Assembly: GCF_020559915.1 (NCBI RefSeq)
Contig: NZ_JAJCLZ010000001.1
Coordinates: 62,001-126,000 of the forward strand
DNA length: 64,000 nucleotides
Direction of reading: 5' to 3'
Origin: Ruminococcus sp. 210702-SL.1.03
GTDB lineage: Bacteria > Bacillota > Clostridia > Oscillospirales > Ruminococcaceae
Part shown: positions 1 through 7,842 of the stretch, in pieces
How positions within the stretch are numbered: the stretch's first letter is position 1
Layout of the letters: each line of letters begins with the position of its first letter
The notes under the pieces: model-generated
What the model was told of the DNA's origin: nothing
The model's input: the letters and a program-made list of their open reading frames with translations, nothing else
Database searches by the model: none
Program-made: the position numbers and the translations under genes

Positions 1-24
1 CAATACACCGATCTTCTTAGCCAT
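1..24 (-). CDS. 5' end of a gene, probably 6-phosphofructokinase (partial)
   Basis: Only the first eight codons lie in the window; the rest is beyond position 1. They read MAKKIGVL, preceded by a good Shine-Dalgarno (GGAGGA, about 7 bases before the ATG at 24) and by a sigma-A promoter at 92-120. This N-terminus matches the usual start of bacterial PfkA, which runs on into an ATP-binding TSGGDAPG motif that cannot be seen here. Other nucleotide-binding proteins can start similarly, so the coding start is well supported but the product is a guess. Confidence 0.5.
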
Positions 25-91
25 ATCTGTTCCTCCAAATCAATATTGCCTTATAAACATAAATATCTCAGCAAAGAAATACTTTATTACT

Positions 92-120
92 ATAATACCA
101 CAAACAAATGTTAGTGTCAA
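92..120 (-). promoter_or_regulatory. Sigma-A promoter for the gene leaving the window at position 1
   Basis: On the minus strand, TTGACA (115-120) and TATTAT (92-97) are separated by 17 bases. The leader to the ATG at 24 is about 60 nt. Confidence 0.65.
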
Positions 121-168
121 GCGTTTTAATAAAAATTTCAAACGTTTTCGACACACTTGTGTCAGCTT

Positions 169-2001
169 TTACCAAGTATATTCATCCGAATAGCTTTCGT
201 CGGTATACGAGCTGTCATCGTCGGTATACGACCAGTCTGAATAGCTGTTATCGTCCTCAGAATCTACCGAAGAGAGATCCTGCAGCCCGCTGGATATGTA
301 AACGGTAAGCACCTGACCGTCCTTGACGTTGATATTGTAGCCGGGATCGATGCTGGTGCGTATTACCATGCCGACGGTAACATATGCCGAACTTTCCTCT
401 ACCGTTTCGTACTTTATGTTCATTTCGCTGAGTATGTCGAGATACTGCTTTTTGGTATATCCCGCAAACTCGGGCACAGCCACAGTTTCAGGACCTAAGC
501 AGACTTTCAGCACCAGCTTGTTCTTTCTCGCCGGGTCGTATTCCGTACCTGCGGGAATGCTTTGCTCGGTGATTATGCCTTTATCCTCTTCATCAGAGTA
601 GAAAGTTTTGGTGCGTATGGTGAAATCATCGCCAAGCTCACGCTCTACGGTATCAATACGCATACCTTTCAGTTCGGGCATGATAGCGCCAGTGCCGTAT
701 TCCGACTCTTCCTTAGACTCGTCCTGCGCAATGGTTACAGCCTGCGACTCGGCAATAAGTATCTCGCTGTCGTCATCATCAGCAACGGTCATCACTGCTG
801 AATTTTTGTTATCAGACGAATCGTCCTGCGGCGAGAACACCTGATACAGCAGAACCAGACCCACTATAAGGATCATTCCGAGCAGCACGAAGCCTGCAAC
901 AGCCACCGCAGTAGACGTTTTGCGCTTCTTTTCAGCCTCTTCCGCTTCCCTTTCCTGACGGCGCAGATCTTCCTGTGGTCTGCGCTGCGGTTTTATAACG
1001 GGTATAGTCTGTGTCGCGCCTTTAACGTGCGATGAGGATTGCTGTACGTTCTCAAAAAGCTCGCTCACAAGGTCAGTAATGGTCTGTATCCTGTCCGCTC
1101 CCCTTACCGCCATAGCGTGCGAAAGCACGTTTGATACATGGCGCGGTATGTGCGGATTTATTCTCGAAGCGGGGATCATCGTATCATTGTGCATACGGTT
1201 ATTAGCGTCAGGCGGTACATAGCCCGTGAGTATGCGGTAAATAACAGCCGCTATCGAGTAAACGTCGGTCCATGTGCCCTGCCACTCCAACGAAGTATAC
1301 TGCTCGGGCGCGGTGTATCCCGAGTAAAATTCGGGCGAGAGCGCGCTGTTTGAAGTGCGTATCGAGCTTATGGAAAAGCCCGTGAGCTTCAGCCTGCCGT
1401 CAGTAGTGACGATTATATTTTCGGGCGATATGCCGCGGTGGATTATTCCGGCGTTGTGGATAATGCTGAGCGTAGTAAAAAGCGGTACAAAGAGCTTTTT
1501 CACCTGCTGCCACTGCAAATATCCGCGGTTCGACTGCAAAAACTTTTTCAGCGAAACGCCCTCTACATACTCGAGTATAACATAGCAGGTATTGTTTTCA
1601 GAAAACATATCCTTAGCTGTGCAAATGCTCGCTAAGTTTCTCATACGGGTGAGAGTACGATTCATATCCTGAAATTCCGACATATAAGTCTTGTACTTGG
1701 CAAGGCAGTCGGTATTTATTATTATGTTGTTGCTTCTCATCTCGCGCTCGCAGAGGGTGTCGGGCATATATTCCCTAACCACCGCTTTGGTCTTTGCCAC
1801 CATATCGTAGCATATATATGAAGCGCCCTCGCCATTGTACGTGAGCATTTTACCTACTATATATCTGTCGTTAAGAACAGTATGCGGAGCAAGATAAGAC
1901 TGTAAATGAGGAATATCGTCAGTATAGGTGCAGTAATGGCAGACGCCGTCGCTGTCAAGCTCGTTCATGCAGCCCATACAAAGCTTTGCGCTAGGTTCCA
2001 T
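169..2001 (-). CDS. Zinc-ribbon, membrane-spanning PASTA pseudokinase
   Basis: This 610-residue protein is built like a PrkC/Stk1 Ser/Thr kinase. The order is an N-terminal zinc ribbon (Cys8, 11, 21, 24), a kinase-like domain (about 45-315), a charged linker, one membrane helix (about 364-388) and two extracellular PASTA repeats (about 440-503 and 504-572), then a Tyr/Ser/Asp-rich tail. The fold's APE region is kept (YTAPEQ, about 229-234). The catalytic signatures are not: the VAIK lysine is Arg76, HRD is His-Arg-Gly at 188-190, and DFG is Thr-Gly-Phe at 207-209. Phosphotransfer is therefore unlikely, and a scaffolding or peptidoglycan-sensing role is inferred. The ATG at 2001 is chosen because AGGAGG lies 6 bases upstream; an in-frame extension to 2052 lacks a ribosome site and precedes the zinc ribbon. 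Confidence 0.88.
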   Translation of the reverse strand: MEPSAKLCMGCMNELDSDGVCHYCTYTDDIPHLQSYLAPHTVLNDRYIVGKMLTYNGEGASYICYDMVAKTKAVVREYMPDTLCEREMRSNNIIINTDCLAKYKTYMSEFQDMNRTLTRMRNLASICTAKDMFSENNTCYVILEYVEGVSLKKFLQSNRGYLQWQQVKKLFVPLFTTLSIIHNAGIIHRGISPENIIVTTDGRLKLTGFSISSIRTSNSALSPEFYSGYTAPEQYTSLEWQGTWTDVYSIAAVIYRILTGYVPPDANNRMHNDTMIPASRINPHIPRHVSNVLSHAMAVRGADRIQTITDLVSELFENVQQSSSHVKGATQTIPVIKPQRRPQEDLRRQEREAEEAEKKRKTSTAVAVAGFVLLGMILIVGLVLLYQVFSPQDDSSDNKNSAVMTVADDDDSEILIAESQAVTIAQDESKEESEYGTGAIMPELKGMRIDTVERELGDDFTIRTKTFYSDEEDKGIITEQSIPAGTEYDPARKNKLVLKVCLGPETVAVPEFAGYTKKQYLDILSEMNIKYETVEESSAYVTVGMVIRTSIDPGYNINVKDGQVLTVYISSGLQDLSSVDSEDDNSYSDWSYTDDDSSYTDESYSDEYTW

Positions 2002-2067
2002 CTTTATCCTCCTTAGTTGATTTTGCAAAAGCGCCGCACAGCAAAAACACACAGCACTCCACTTTTT

Positions 2068-2096
2068 ATGATACCAATTTGGCGCAGTAAAGTCAA
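2068..2096 (-). promoter_or_regulatory. Sigma-A promoter of the pseudokinase gene
   Basis: On the minus strand TTGACT (2091-2096) is followed after 17 bases by TATCAT (2068-2073). This gives a leader of roughly 60 nt before the ATG at 2001 and confirms that translation does not start at 2052. Confidence 0.65.
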
Positions 2097-2130
2097 CACT
2101 TTATCAAAAATTGTAGAAAAAGAGCAACTA

Positions 2131-2154
2131 TTTGTATTATTTCTGTAATACAAA
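2131..2154 (-). terminator. Weak A/T-rich hairpin downstream of the zinc-ribbon membrane gene
   Basis: A perfect 9-bp inverted repeat (TTTGTATTA / TAATACAAA) follows the stop of the gene at 2197. On the minus strand a short T-run occurs about 10 bases later. The stem has little GC, so it is a weak terminator at best. Confidence 0.3.
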
Positions 2155-2196
2155 AAGCAAATATTAGAATTGTTCCGAGCCTTCTGCGCATGCGTT

Positions 2197-3021
2197 TTAC
2201 ATATTATCCGGATATACAAGCTCGGTAGTCGAATACTTGAACTTGCCATCTTCGTTAAAAACTACGCGCAGCACAGCCGCCTGTTCGTCGCCGTTATCAA
2301 GCTTGTAATAATACTTGTAAGTGTACGTCACTCTGCCTGACTGTGAATAGCATATGCTGTAAGGATCTATATCTATATAATTCATGACCTTAGCCTGCTT
2401 AGCGTTTTCGTCGAACGAATCAAGAACTATAAGCTCTTTATGCTTCACGCCGCGAATGTCCTTATGCACCACGCTGAAATCAGTATAGGTAACATCGGTA
2501 ACGAAATCAGCTGAGCTCATTTTTAGGAATACAGCCCATTCTGGGTACTCCACGCCCCACACGCTTGTAGATTTATCGCTTTCAAGCACATAATCAAAGG
2601 CCACAGCGCTGTTCACGCCGCTGTATTTCGATTCGTCGAGGAAGTGCATATCCGTCTTGCTCTCTATGGTAGAAAGCCCGCTTCCGATATACTCTGCGGC
2701 GCTCTCGGCATACTTTTCGCCTTTAGAGCCCGCCAGCGAAACAGCCACCGCCACGATAATAATGACGATAAGCACTCCACAAATAATCAGCGCCGCTATT
2801 TTAAGCCCGCTTCCGCTCTTTTTTCTTTCAGCGTCGGGCGGAGGCGGCATGGGCGGCTTTTTTCTCATGAAAAATCCGCGCTTGACTTTCTCTCCGCTGT
2901 CGGCGGCTTTAGCGCGCACCTTTTTAGGCTTCTTCTCGGGGCGCTGCTTTATCTTCACCCCGCAGTAGGGGCATTCGTAATCATATTCTGAAACAGTTTT
3001 TCTGCATTTTGGGCATTCCAT
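2197..3021 (-). CDS. Zinc-ribbon single-pass membrane protein, function unknown
   Basis: The 274-residue protein starts with a compact zinc ribbon (Cys3, 6, 17, 20) and a Lys/Arg-rich cytoplasmic stretch. One hydrophobic helix follows at about 75-98, then an extracytoplasmic domain of about 175 residues that I do not recognise. Zinc-ribbon plus single-helix proteins of this type are common in Clostridia and mostly uncharacterised. GGAGG lies 10 bases before the ATG, and the gene has its own promoter (3072-3100). It sits directly upstream of the pseudokinase, which has the same topology (ribbon inside, helix, sensor outside), so the two may work together; this is inference from neighbourhood. 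Confidence 0.8.
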   Translation of the reverse strand: MECPKCRKTVSEYDYECPYCGVKIKQRPEKKPKKVRAKAADSGEKVKRGFFMRKKPPMPPPPDAERKKSGSGLKIAALIICGVLIVIIIVAVAVSLAGSKGEKYAESAAEYIGSGLSTIESKTDMHFLDESKYSGVNSAVAFDYVLESDKSTSVWGVEYPEWAVFLKMSSADFVTDVTYTDFSVVHKDIRGVKHKELIVLDSFDENAKQAKVMNYIDIDPYSICYSQSGRVTYTYKYYYKLDNGDEQAAVLRVVFNEDGKFKYSTTELVYPDNM

Positions 3022-3071
3022 AATGTTAATACCTCCGCTGCGCTGTTAACTCTTTGCGCATTTTCGATATA

Positions 3072-3100
3072 ATTATATCACACTATACGCTATTTGTCAA
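3072..3100 (-). promoter_or_regulatory. Consensus sigma-A promoter of the zinc-ribbon membrane gene
   Basis: On the minus strand TTGACA (3095-3100), a 17-base spacer and TATAAT (3072-3077) form a perfect consensus promoter. It lies in the 93-base gap after the parC-like gene. Confidence 0.75.
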
Positions 3101-3114
3101 ATTCTGCTGTTGTA

Positions 3115-5352
3115 TCAGAGCGAAAGCTGGTCGGGGTCGGGCAGGTCTTTCGCAAGACCGCCGGTCGCGGGGATAGATTTGCAGCGGTATTTTTTCAGAG
3201 CCTCTGCCGTTTCGGGCGTAAGTATCTGCGCTTTTTCTACTACCGCTTTTGCCTTTAGCGTCATTACTGAAACGCCTACCGTAGTCTTTGATACCTTTGG
3301 CAGCAGCAGCGCAGTATCAAATATTACAGCGCGGTTATTTGAAGAGCGCAGCATCATTTCTTTGTTATCGTCTATAAAGATCGCTGCGACTATCTTGTCT
3401 TTCAGACTGAAAGCGCCTGTCAGCTTTTTGCGGTTAGTCTTGGTTTCATAAGCGTTCAGCGGAACTTTCGCCACCTTGCCGTTTTCGTAGACAAAAAGCA
3501 TATAGCCGCTGTAATCTATGGTATTTACCATAGTTACTATATCCTCGCCCTCGTCGAAAGAGAGCTTAGCAGGGATATAGTCGCCCATAGCGCTGGCTTT
3601 AGTTTCGGTAAAAGCACTTACCTTAGTTTTATAACAATTGGCTGAAGTGGTGAAGAAAAGCAGCTCTGAGCGGTTGTTTACATCTATCTGCTGAGAGATA
3701 AAGTCGCCCTCTTTTACTTTCTGCTCGCTCGCCATACGCAGCGAATTGGGAAGTATCTTCTTGAAATAGCCGCTGTCTGAAAGGAAAACTGTGCAGCTAA
3801 AATCGGGTATATCGTCCTCTACGTCAGCTTCCACGATGTCGGTCTTATAGTAGAAGCCGGTTCTGCGTGGCTGACCGTATTTTTTTATCACGTTTTTCAG
3901 CTCGGAAGATATTATAGACTTTATCTTCTTTTCGCTGTTAGCTGTTTCTTTAAGGTCGGCTATCTCGCTTTTCAGCTCTTCTATATCTTTAGTGCGCTTT
4001 AAGATATACTCGCGGTTCAGATGGCGCAGTTTTATCTCGGCAACGTACTCCGCCTGAATTTCGTCTATCGAGAAGCCTACCATAAGGTTGGGCACTACGT
4101 CGCTTTCCTCTTCCGTTTCGCGGACTATGCGGACAGCTTTGTCTATATCGAGCAGTATCTTTTCCAGACCCTCTAACAGGTGCAGCTTTTCGCTTTTCTT
4201 GTTGAGGTCGAAAACAGTTCTGCGGCGCACGCACTCGGTACGGAACTTTATCCACTCGTTCAGTATCTCGTAAACTCCCATTACCTTCGGGTAGCCGTGC
4301 ACGAGTATATTGAAGTTGCAGGAATAGGTATCTTCCAGCGGGGTCATGCGGTAAAGCTTCTGCATGGTCTTATCAGGGTCTGTGCCCTTTTTGAGGTCTA
4401 TCGTTATGGTAAGGCCATCGAGGTCGGTATCGTCGCGAACGTAAGAAACTTCGCGGAGCTTGCCCGCCTTTACCTGCGCGATTATCTTTTCTATTATAGC
4501 CTCTACCGTAGTGGTAGCGGGTATCTGCTTTACTATAAGGCTGTTCGCCTTTTTATCGTACTCATATGGTGCGCGAAGTTTTATAGAACCTCTGCCCGTG
4601 CGGTAGACCTGCTCCAGCGTTTCTTCATCGTAAAGCATAAGCGCACCGCCCGAGAAGTCGGGGCCTTTAAGGGTATCGAGAGCGTTATGCTCGGGATCTT
4701 TCATCAGCGCTATGGTAGTTTCGCATATCTCGGCAAGGTTGAAAGAGCAGACCGACGACGCCATAGATACGCCTATACCAACATTTGCATTTACGAGTAT
4801 AGACGGGAAAGTTGCGGGGAGCAGTGTAGGCTCTAACATCTCGTTATCGTAGTTCGGCACAAAATCTACCGTGTCTTTATCTATATCAGAAAAAAGCTCG
4901 GCGCAGATGAGCGCAAGCTTAGCTTCGGTATAACGCGAAGCCGCGCAGGACATATCGCGCGAATAGGCTTTACCGAAGTTGCCCTTTGAATCAACATAGG
5001 GGTGGAGCAGCGTTTCATTTCCGCGTGCAAGGCGCACCATCGTATCATAAATAGCCGCGTCGCCGTGAGGGTTGAGCTTCATTGTCTGGCCTACTATATT
5101 AGCCGACTTTGTACGCGAGCCTGTGAGCAGACCCATCTTGTACATAGTATACAGCAGTTTGCGGTGAGAGGGCTTGAAGCCGTCGATCTCGGGGAAAGCG
5201 CGCGAAACTATAACGCTCATAGCGTATGGCATATAGTTTTTCTCCAGCGTATCGGTTATCTTTTCCTCTACGACCGTGCCTGCGCCTGCTATATATGCGT
5301 CGGGTATCTTTCTTATCTTTTTATTTTCCTGCGGCTTTGATCTCTTAGCCAT
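3115..5352 (-). CDS. parC: DNA topoisomerase IV subunit A (GyrA/ParC family)
   Basis: This 745-residue protein is the DNA cleavage/religation subunit of a type IIA topoisomerase and pairs with the ATPase subunit encoded upstream. The catalytic tyrosine is Tyr141 in AASRYTEAK, inside an intact breakage-reunion domain (about 30-480). The C-terminal blades are present (about 500-730), but I see no GyrA box (QRRGGKG-like), so it should relax and decatenate rather than supercoil. The quinolone-determining helix reads PHGDAAIYD: the position of E. coli GyrA Ser83 is Ala99 and that of Asp87 is Asp103. It lies 25 bases after a small membrane-protein gene in the same operon. A second gyrase pair is expected elsewhere. 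ParC rather than GyrA is inferred from the missing box. Confidence 0.85.
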   Translation of the reverse strand: MAKRSKPQENKKIRKIPDAYIAGAGTVVEEKITDTLEKNYMPYAMSVIVSRAFPEIDGFKPSHRKLLYTMYKMGLLTGSRTKSANIVGQTMKLNPHGDAAIYDTMVRLARGNETLLHPYVDSKGNFGKAYSRDMSCAASRYTEAKLALICAELFSDIDKDTVDFVPNYDNEMLEPTLLPATFPSILVNANVGIGVSMASSVCSFNLAEICETTIALMKDPEHNALDTLKGPDFSGGALMLYDEETLEQVYRTGRGSIKLRAPYEYDKKANSLIVKQIPATTTVEAIIEKIIAQVKAGKLREVSYVRDDTDLDGLTITIDLKKGTDPDKTMQKLYRMTPLEDTYSCNFNILVHGYPKVMGVYEILNEWIKFRTECVRRRTVFDLNKKSEKLHLLEGLEKILLDIDKAVRIVRETEEESDVVPNLMVGFSIDEIQAEYVAEIKLRHLNREYILKRTKDIEELKSEIADLKETANSEKKIKSIISSELKNVIKKYGQPRRTGFYYKTDIVEADVEDDIPDFSCTVFLSDSGYFKKILPNSLRMASEQKVKEGDFISQQIDVNNRSELLFFTTSANCYKTKVSAFTETKASAMGDYIPAKLSFDEGEDIVTMVNTIDYSGYMLFVYENGKVAKVPLNAYETKTNRKKLTGAFSLKDKIVAAIFIDDNKEMMLRSSNNRAVIFDTALLLPKVSKTTVGVSVMTLKAKAVVEKAQILTPETAEALKKYRCKSIPATGGLAKDLPDPDQLSL

Positions 5353-5377
5353 TTTGTCAAATACACTTCCTTTAAAA

Positions 5378-5590
5378 TTAACCTGTTATAAGCTTTACAG
5401 CGGCGGCGGCAGTAATCAGCAGCACCGTAAGCACATACGAAACTATCATTTTATTTCTATATTTTACCATCATAGCCTTAGGGTCTTTATCGTCCGCAGT
5501 ATCGGAAAAGCAACGGAATATAGCTACGGTAAGGTACACCGAGTAGATAAGTCCTATCGCCGCCAGTATCAGCAGAATGTATACAGCCAT
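5378..5590 (-). CDS. Small two-helix membrane protein between parE and parC
   Basis: This 70-residue protein has hydrophobic helices at about 3-27 and 49-68, with a polar, charged loop (DTADDKDPKAMMVKYRNK) between them. It is real: AAGGAG overlaps the stop codon of the parE-like gene at 5606, 10 bases before its ATG, and it fills the gap between the two topoisomerase subunit genes with little spare DNA. Translational coupling to parE is likely. I do not recognise the family. A role linked to chromosome segregation at the membrane is possible only by association. Confidence 0.75.
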   Translation of the reverse strand: MAVYILLILAAIGLIYSVYLTVAIFRCFSDTADDKDPKAMMVKYRNKMIVSYVLTVLLITAAAAVKLITG

Positions 5591-5605
5591 ATTTTTGCAC
5601 GCTCC

Positions 5606-7609
5606 TTATGAAATATCAGCCATATCGAGGTAATCATGGCCGTACTGCGAGATATGCTCTTTTCTTCCCTGAAGATTATCGCCCAGCAGCATATCAAAAA
5701 CGTAAGCCGTCTGCTCAATATCGGTAGGATTTACCTTGATAAGGCGGCGGGTCGCGGGATTCATGGTGGTAAGGCTCATCATATCCGGCTCGTTTTCGCC
5801 AAGTCCTTTTGAGCGCTGGAGGGTATATTTATTATCGCCAATCATTTTGAGTATCTCGGTCTTTTCGTTTTCGTCGTAAGCGAAGTAGGTCTTTTCCTTG
5901 CCTTTTTCCTTAGCCGTGATCTCAAAAAGCGGAGATTCGGCTATATAGACGTAGCCCTCGTTGATAAGAGTAGGGGTGAGTCGGTAAAGCATGGTAAGGA
6001 CTAGGGTGCGTATCTGGAAGCCGTCGTAATCGGCATCGGTACAGATGATTATTTTATTCCACCGCAGACCGTTTATATTGAAATTCGAGATCTCTTTATT
6101 CGACTTCGAGCTTACCTCTACGCCGCAGCCGAGAACTTTTATCAGGTCGGTGATTATCTCGTTTTTAAAGATCTTAGCGTAATCGGCTTTAAGGCAATTG
6201 AGTATCTTACCGCGAATAGGTATAACTGCCTGGAACTCAGAGTCGCGCGCCTGCTTTACCGAACCCAGCGCCGAGTCGCCCTCCACTATATACAGCTCGC
6301 GGATACTTACGTCCTTAGAGCGGCAGTCATTGAACTTCTGCACCTGATTTGAAAGATCGATATTGGCGGTGAGAGTCTTTTTCAGATTTAGGCGGGATAC
6401 CTCTGCCTTTTCGCGGCTGCGTTTATTTATGAGCACCTGCTCGCATATTTTAGCGGCTTCGTCGGGCTTTTCCATAAAGTATATCTCCAGCTGCTGCTTT
6501 AGGAACTCATTCATGCAGTCTTTGATGAACTTATTGGTGATAGCCTTTTTGGTCTGATTAGCGTAAGAAGTGACGGTAGAGAAGGAGCTGGAAACCAGCA
6601 CTAAACATTCTTCTACATCGGCAAAGCTTATCGGCTTTTCGTTTTTGTTATACTTATTATTTGATTTTAGATAATTATTTATTGAATAGGTGAAAGCCAG
6701 CTTTACAGCCTCTTCGGGCGAGCCGCCGTGCTCAAGAAAGCTGGAGTTATGGAAATACTCGGTAAGCTTCACGAGATTGGAGAATGTGAAAGCTACCGAA
6801 AGCTTTACCTTGTAATCTTCTTTATCGGCGCGGTCGCGGCCAACGCGTTCGCCCGAGAAATACTGAACTGAGGTAAGGGCTTTATCCTCAGAGATCTCGG
6901 CGACGTAATCGGATATGCCGTTTACATAGAGAAAACTCTGCTCGGCAAAATCGCCGTCTGACTGCTGAACGCGGAAGATGAACTCTACGTTAGGGTTTAC
7001 CACCGCCTGCTTTTTCAGCATATCTACAAAGAACTCGTTTTCTATCTTAGTTTCGGTAAAAACGTCGAGGTCGGGCTTCCAGCGCTGGATAGTGCCTGTG
7101 CGCTTGCCCTTATACGGCTTTTTCTTCAAGCCGCCGATATTTTCGCCCTTTTCAAAATGGAGCTGATACTCAAAGCCGTCGCGGTAAACGGTAACGTCCA
7201 TATATTCGCTGGCGTACTGAGTAGCGCAAGCGCCAAGGCCGTTCAGACCGAGTGAAAACTCATAATTATCGCCGCTGTTATTATTATACTTGCCGCCGGC
7301 ATAAAGCTCGCAGTAAACAAGCTCCCAGTTATAGCGCTGCTGAGCTTGATTAAAATCTACGGGACAGCCTCTGCCGAAGTCCTCTACCTGATAGCTGTTG
7401 TCATTAAATTTCGTCAGGATAATTTTATTGCCGTTGCCGTCGCGCGCTTCGTCTATCGAGTTTGAAAGTATCTCAAAGACCGAGTGTTTGCAGCCCTCAA
7501 GCCCATCAGAGCCGAAGATAACGGCGGGGCGCTTTCTTACTCTGTCAGCGCCCTCGAGCAGCTCTATCGACTCGTTATTATATTCTTTCTTGCCTGTATT
7601 CTTTGGCAT
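5606..7609 (-). CDS. parE: DNA topoisomerase IV subunit B (GyrB/ParE family)
   Basis: This 667-residue ATPase subunit has a GHKL ATPase domain (EILSNSIDEARDG near the start supplies the Mg/ATP asparagine and glutamate). A transducer domain follows, then the TOPRIM domain with EGDSALGS and the metal-binding DADYDG motif, and a C-terminal end with the QRSKGLGE-type motif. The sequence is complete and of normal length. The ATG at 7609 is preferred: the purine-rich AAAGAG lies 8 bases upstream, whereas the in-frame GTG at 7618 sits on top of it. The gene heads the operon parE-small membrane protein-parC, driven by the promoter at 7664-7693. Confidence 0.88.
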   Translation of the reverse strand: MPKNTGKKEYNNESIELLEGADRVRKRPAVIFGSDGLEGCKHSVFEILSNSIDEARDGNGNKIILTKFNDNSYQVEDFGRGCPVDFNQAQQRYNWELVYCELYAGGKYNNNSGDNYEFSLGLNGLGACATQYASEYMDVTVYRDGFEYQLHFEKGENIGGLKKKPYKGKRTGTIQRWKPDLDVFTETKIENEFFVDMLKKQAVVNPNVEFIFRVQQSDGDFAEQSFLYVNGISDYVAEISEDKALTSVQYFSGERVGRDRADKEDYKVKLSVAFTFSNLVKLTEYFHNSSFLEHGGSPEEAVKLAFTYSINNYLKSNNKYNKNEKPISFADVEECLVLVSSSFSTVTSYANQTKKAITNKFIKDCMNEFLKQQLEIYFMEKPDEAAKICEQVLINKRSREKAEVSRLNLKKTLTANIDLSNQVQKFNDCRSKDVSIRELYIVEGDSALGSVKQARDSEFQAVIPIRGKILNCLKADYAKIFKNEIITDLIKVLGCGVEVSSKSNKEISNFNINGLRWNKIIICTDADYDGFQIRTLVLTMLYRLTPTLINEGYVYIAESPLFEITAKEKGKEKTYFAYDENEKTEILKMIGDNKYTLQRSKGLGENEPDMMSLTTMNPATRRLIKVNPTDIEQTAYVFDMLLGDNLQGRKEHISQYGHDYLDMADIS

Positions 7610-7663
7610 TTCGTTCACTCTTTCTTTATTTGTTATAAGTCAGTTTTTTAAACAATTACTTTT

Positions 7664-7693
7664 ATTATAACATATCACGATACGATTTGTAAA
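7664..7693 (-). promoter_or_regulatory. Sigma-A promoter of the parE operon
   Basis: On the minus strand TTTACA (7688-7693), an 18-base spacer and TATAAT (7664-7669) lie about 55 bases before the parE start. Confidence 0.6.
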
Positions 7694-7747
7694 TACCCGA
7701 ATTCTTAAATTTTTTATCAACTGATATGCAAAGCCGCTGAGATACGC

Positions 7748-7776
7748 GTATATTTGTACAAGCGAGCGCATATATT
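7748..7776 (+). promoter_or_regulatory. Sigma-E-type promoter for sipL-spoIVA
   Basis: GTATATT (7748-7754) and CATATATT (7769-7776) are separated by 14 bases. This fits the mother-cell sigma-E pattern (-35 K-M-ATATT, about 14 bases, -10 CATACAAT; 6 of 8 in the -10). No good sigma-A promoter is seen on this strand before the gene at 7843. The leader would be about 60 nt. spoIVA is sigma-E-dependent in Bacillus subtilis. Confidence 0.45.
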
Positions 7777-7842
7777 CTCAACAAGGCAATACGCCGAAAG
7801 GCGCTGTACAAATAATACGAGAAAAAATGGAGGAATCGACCT

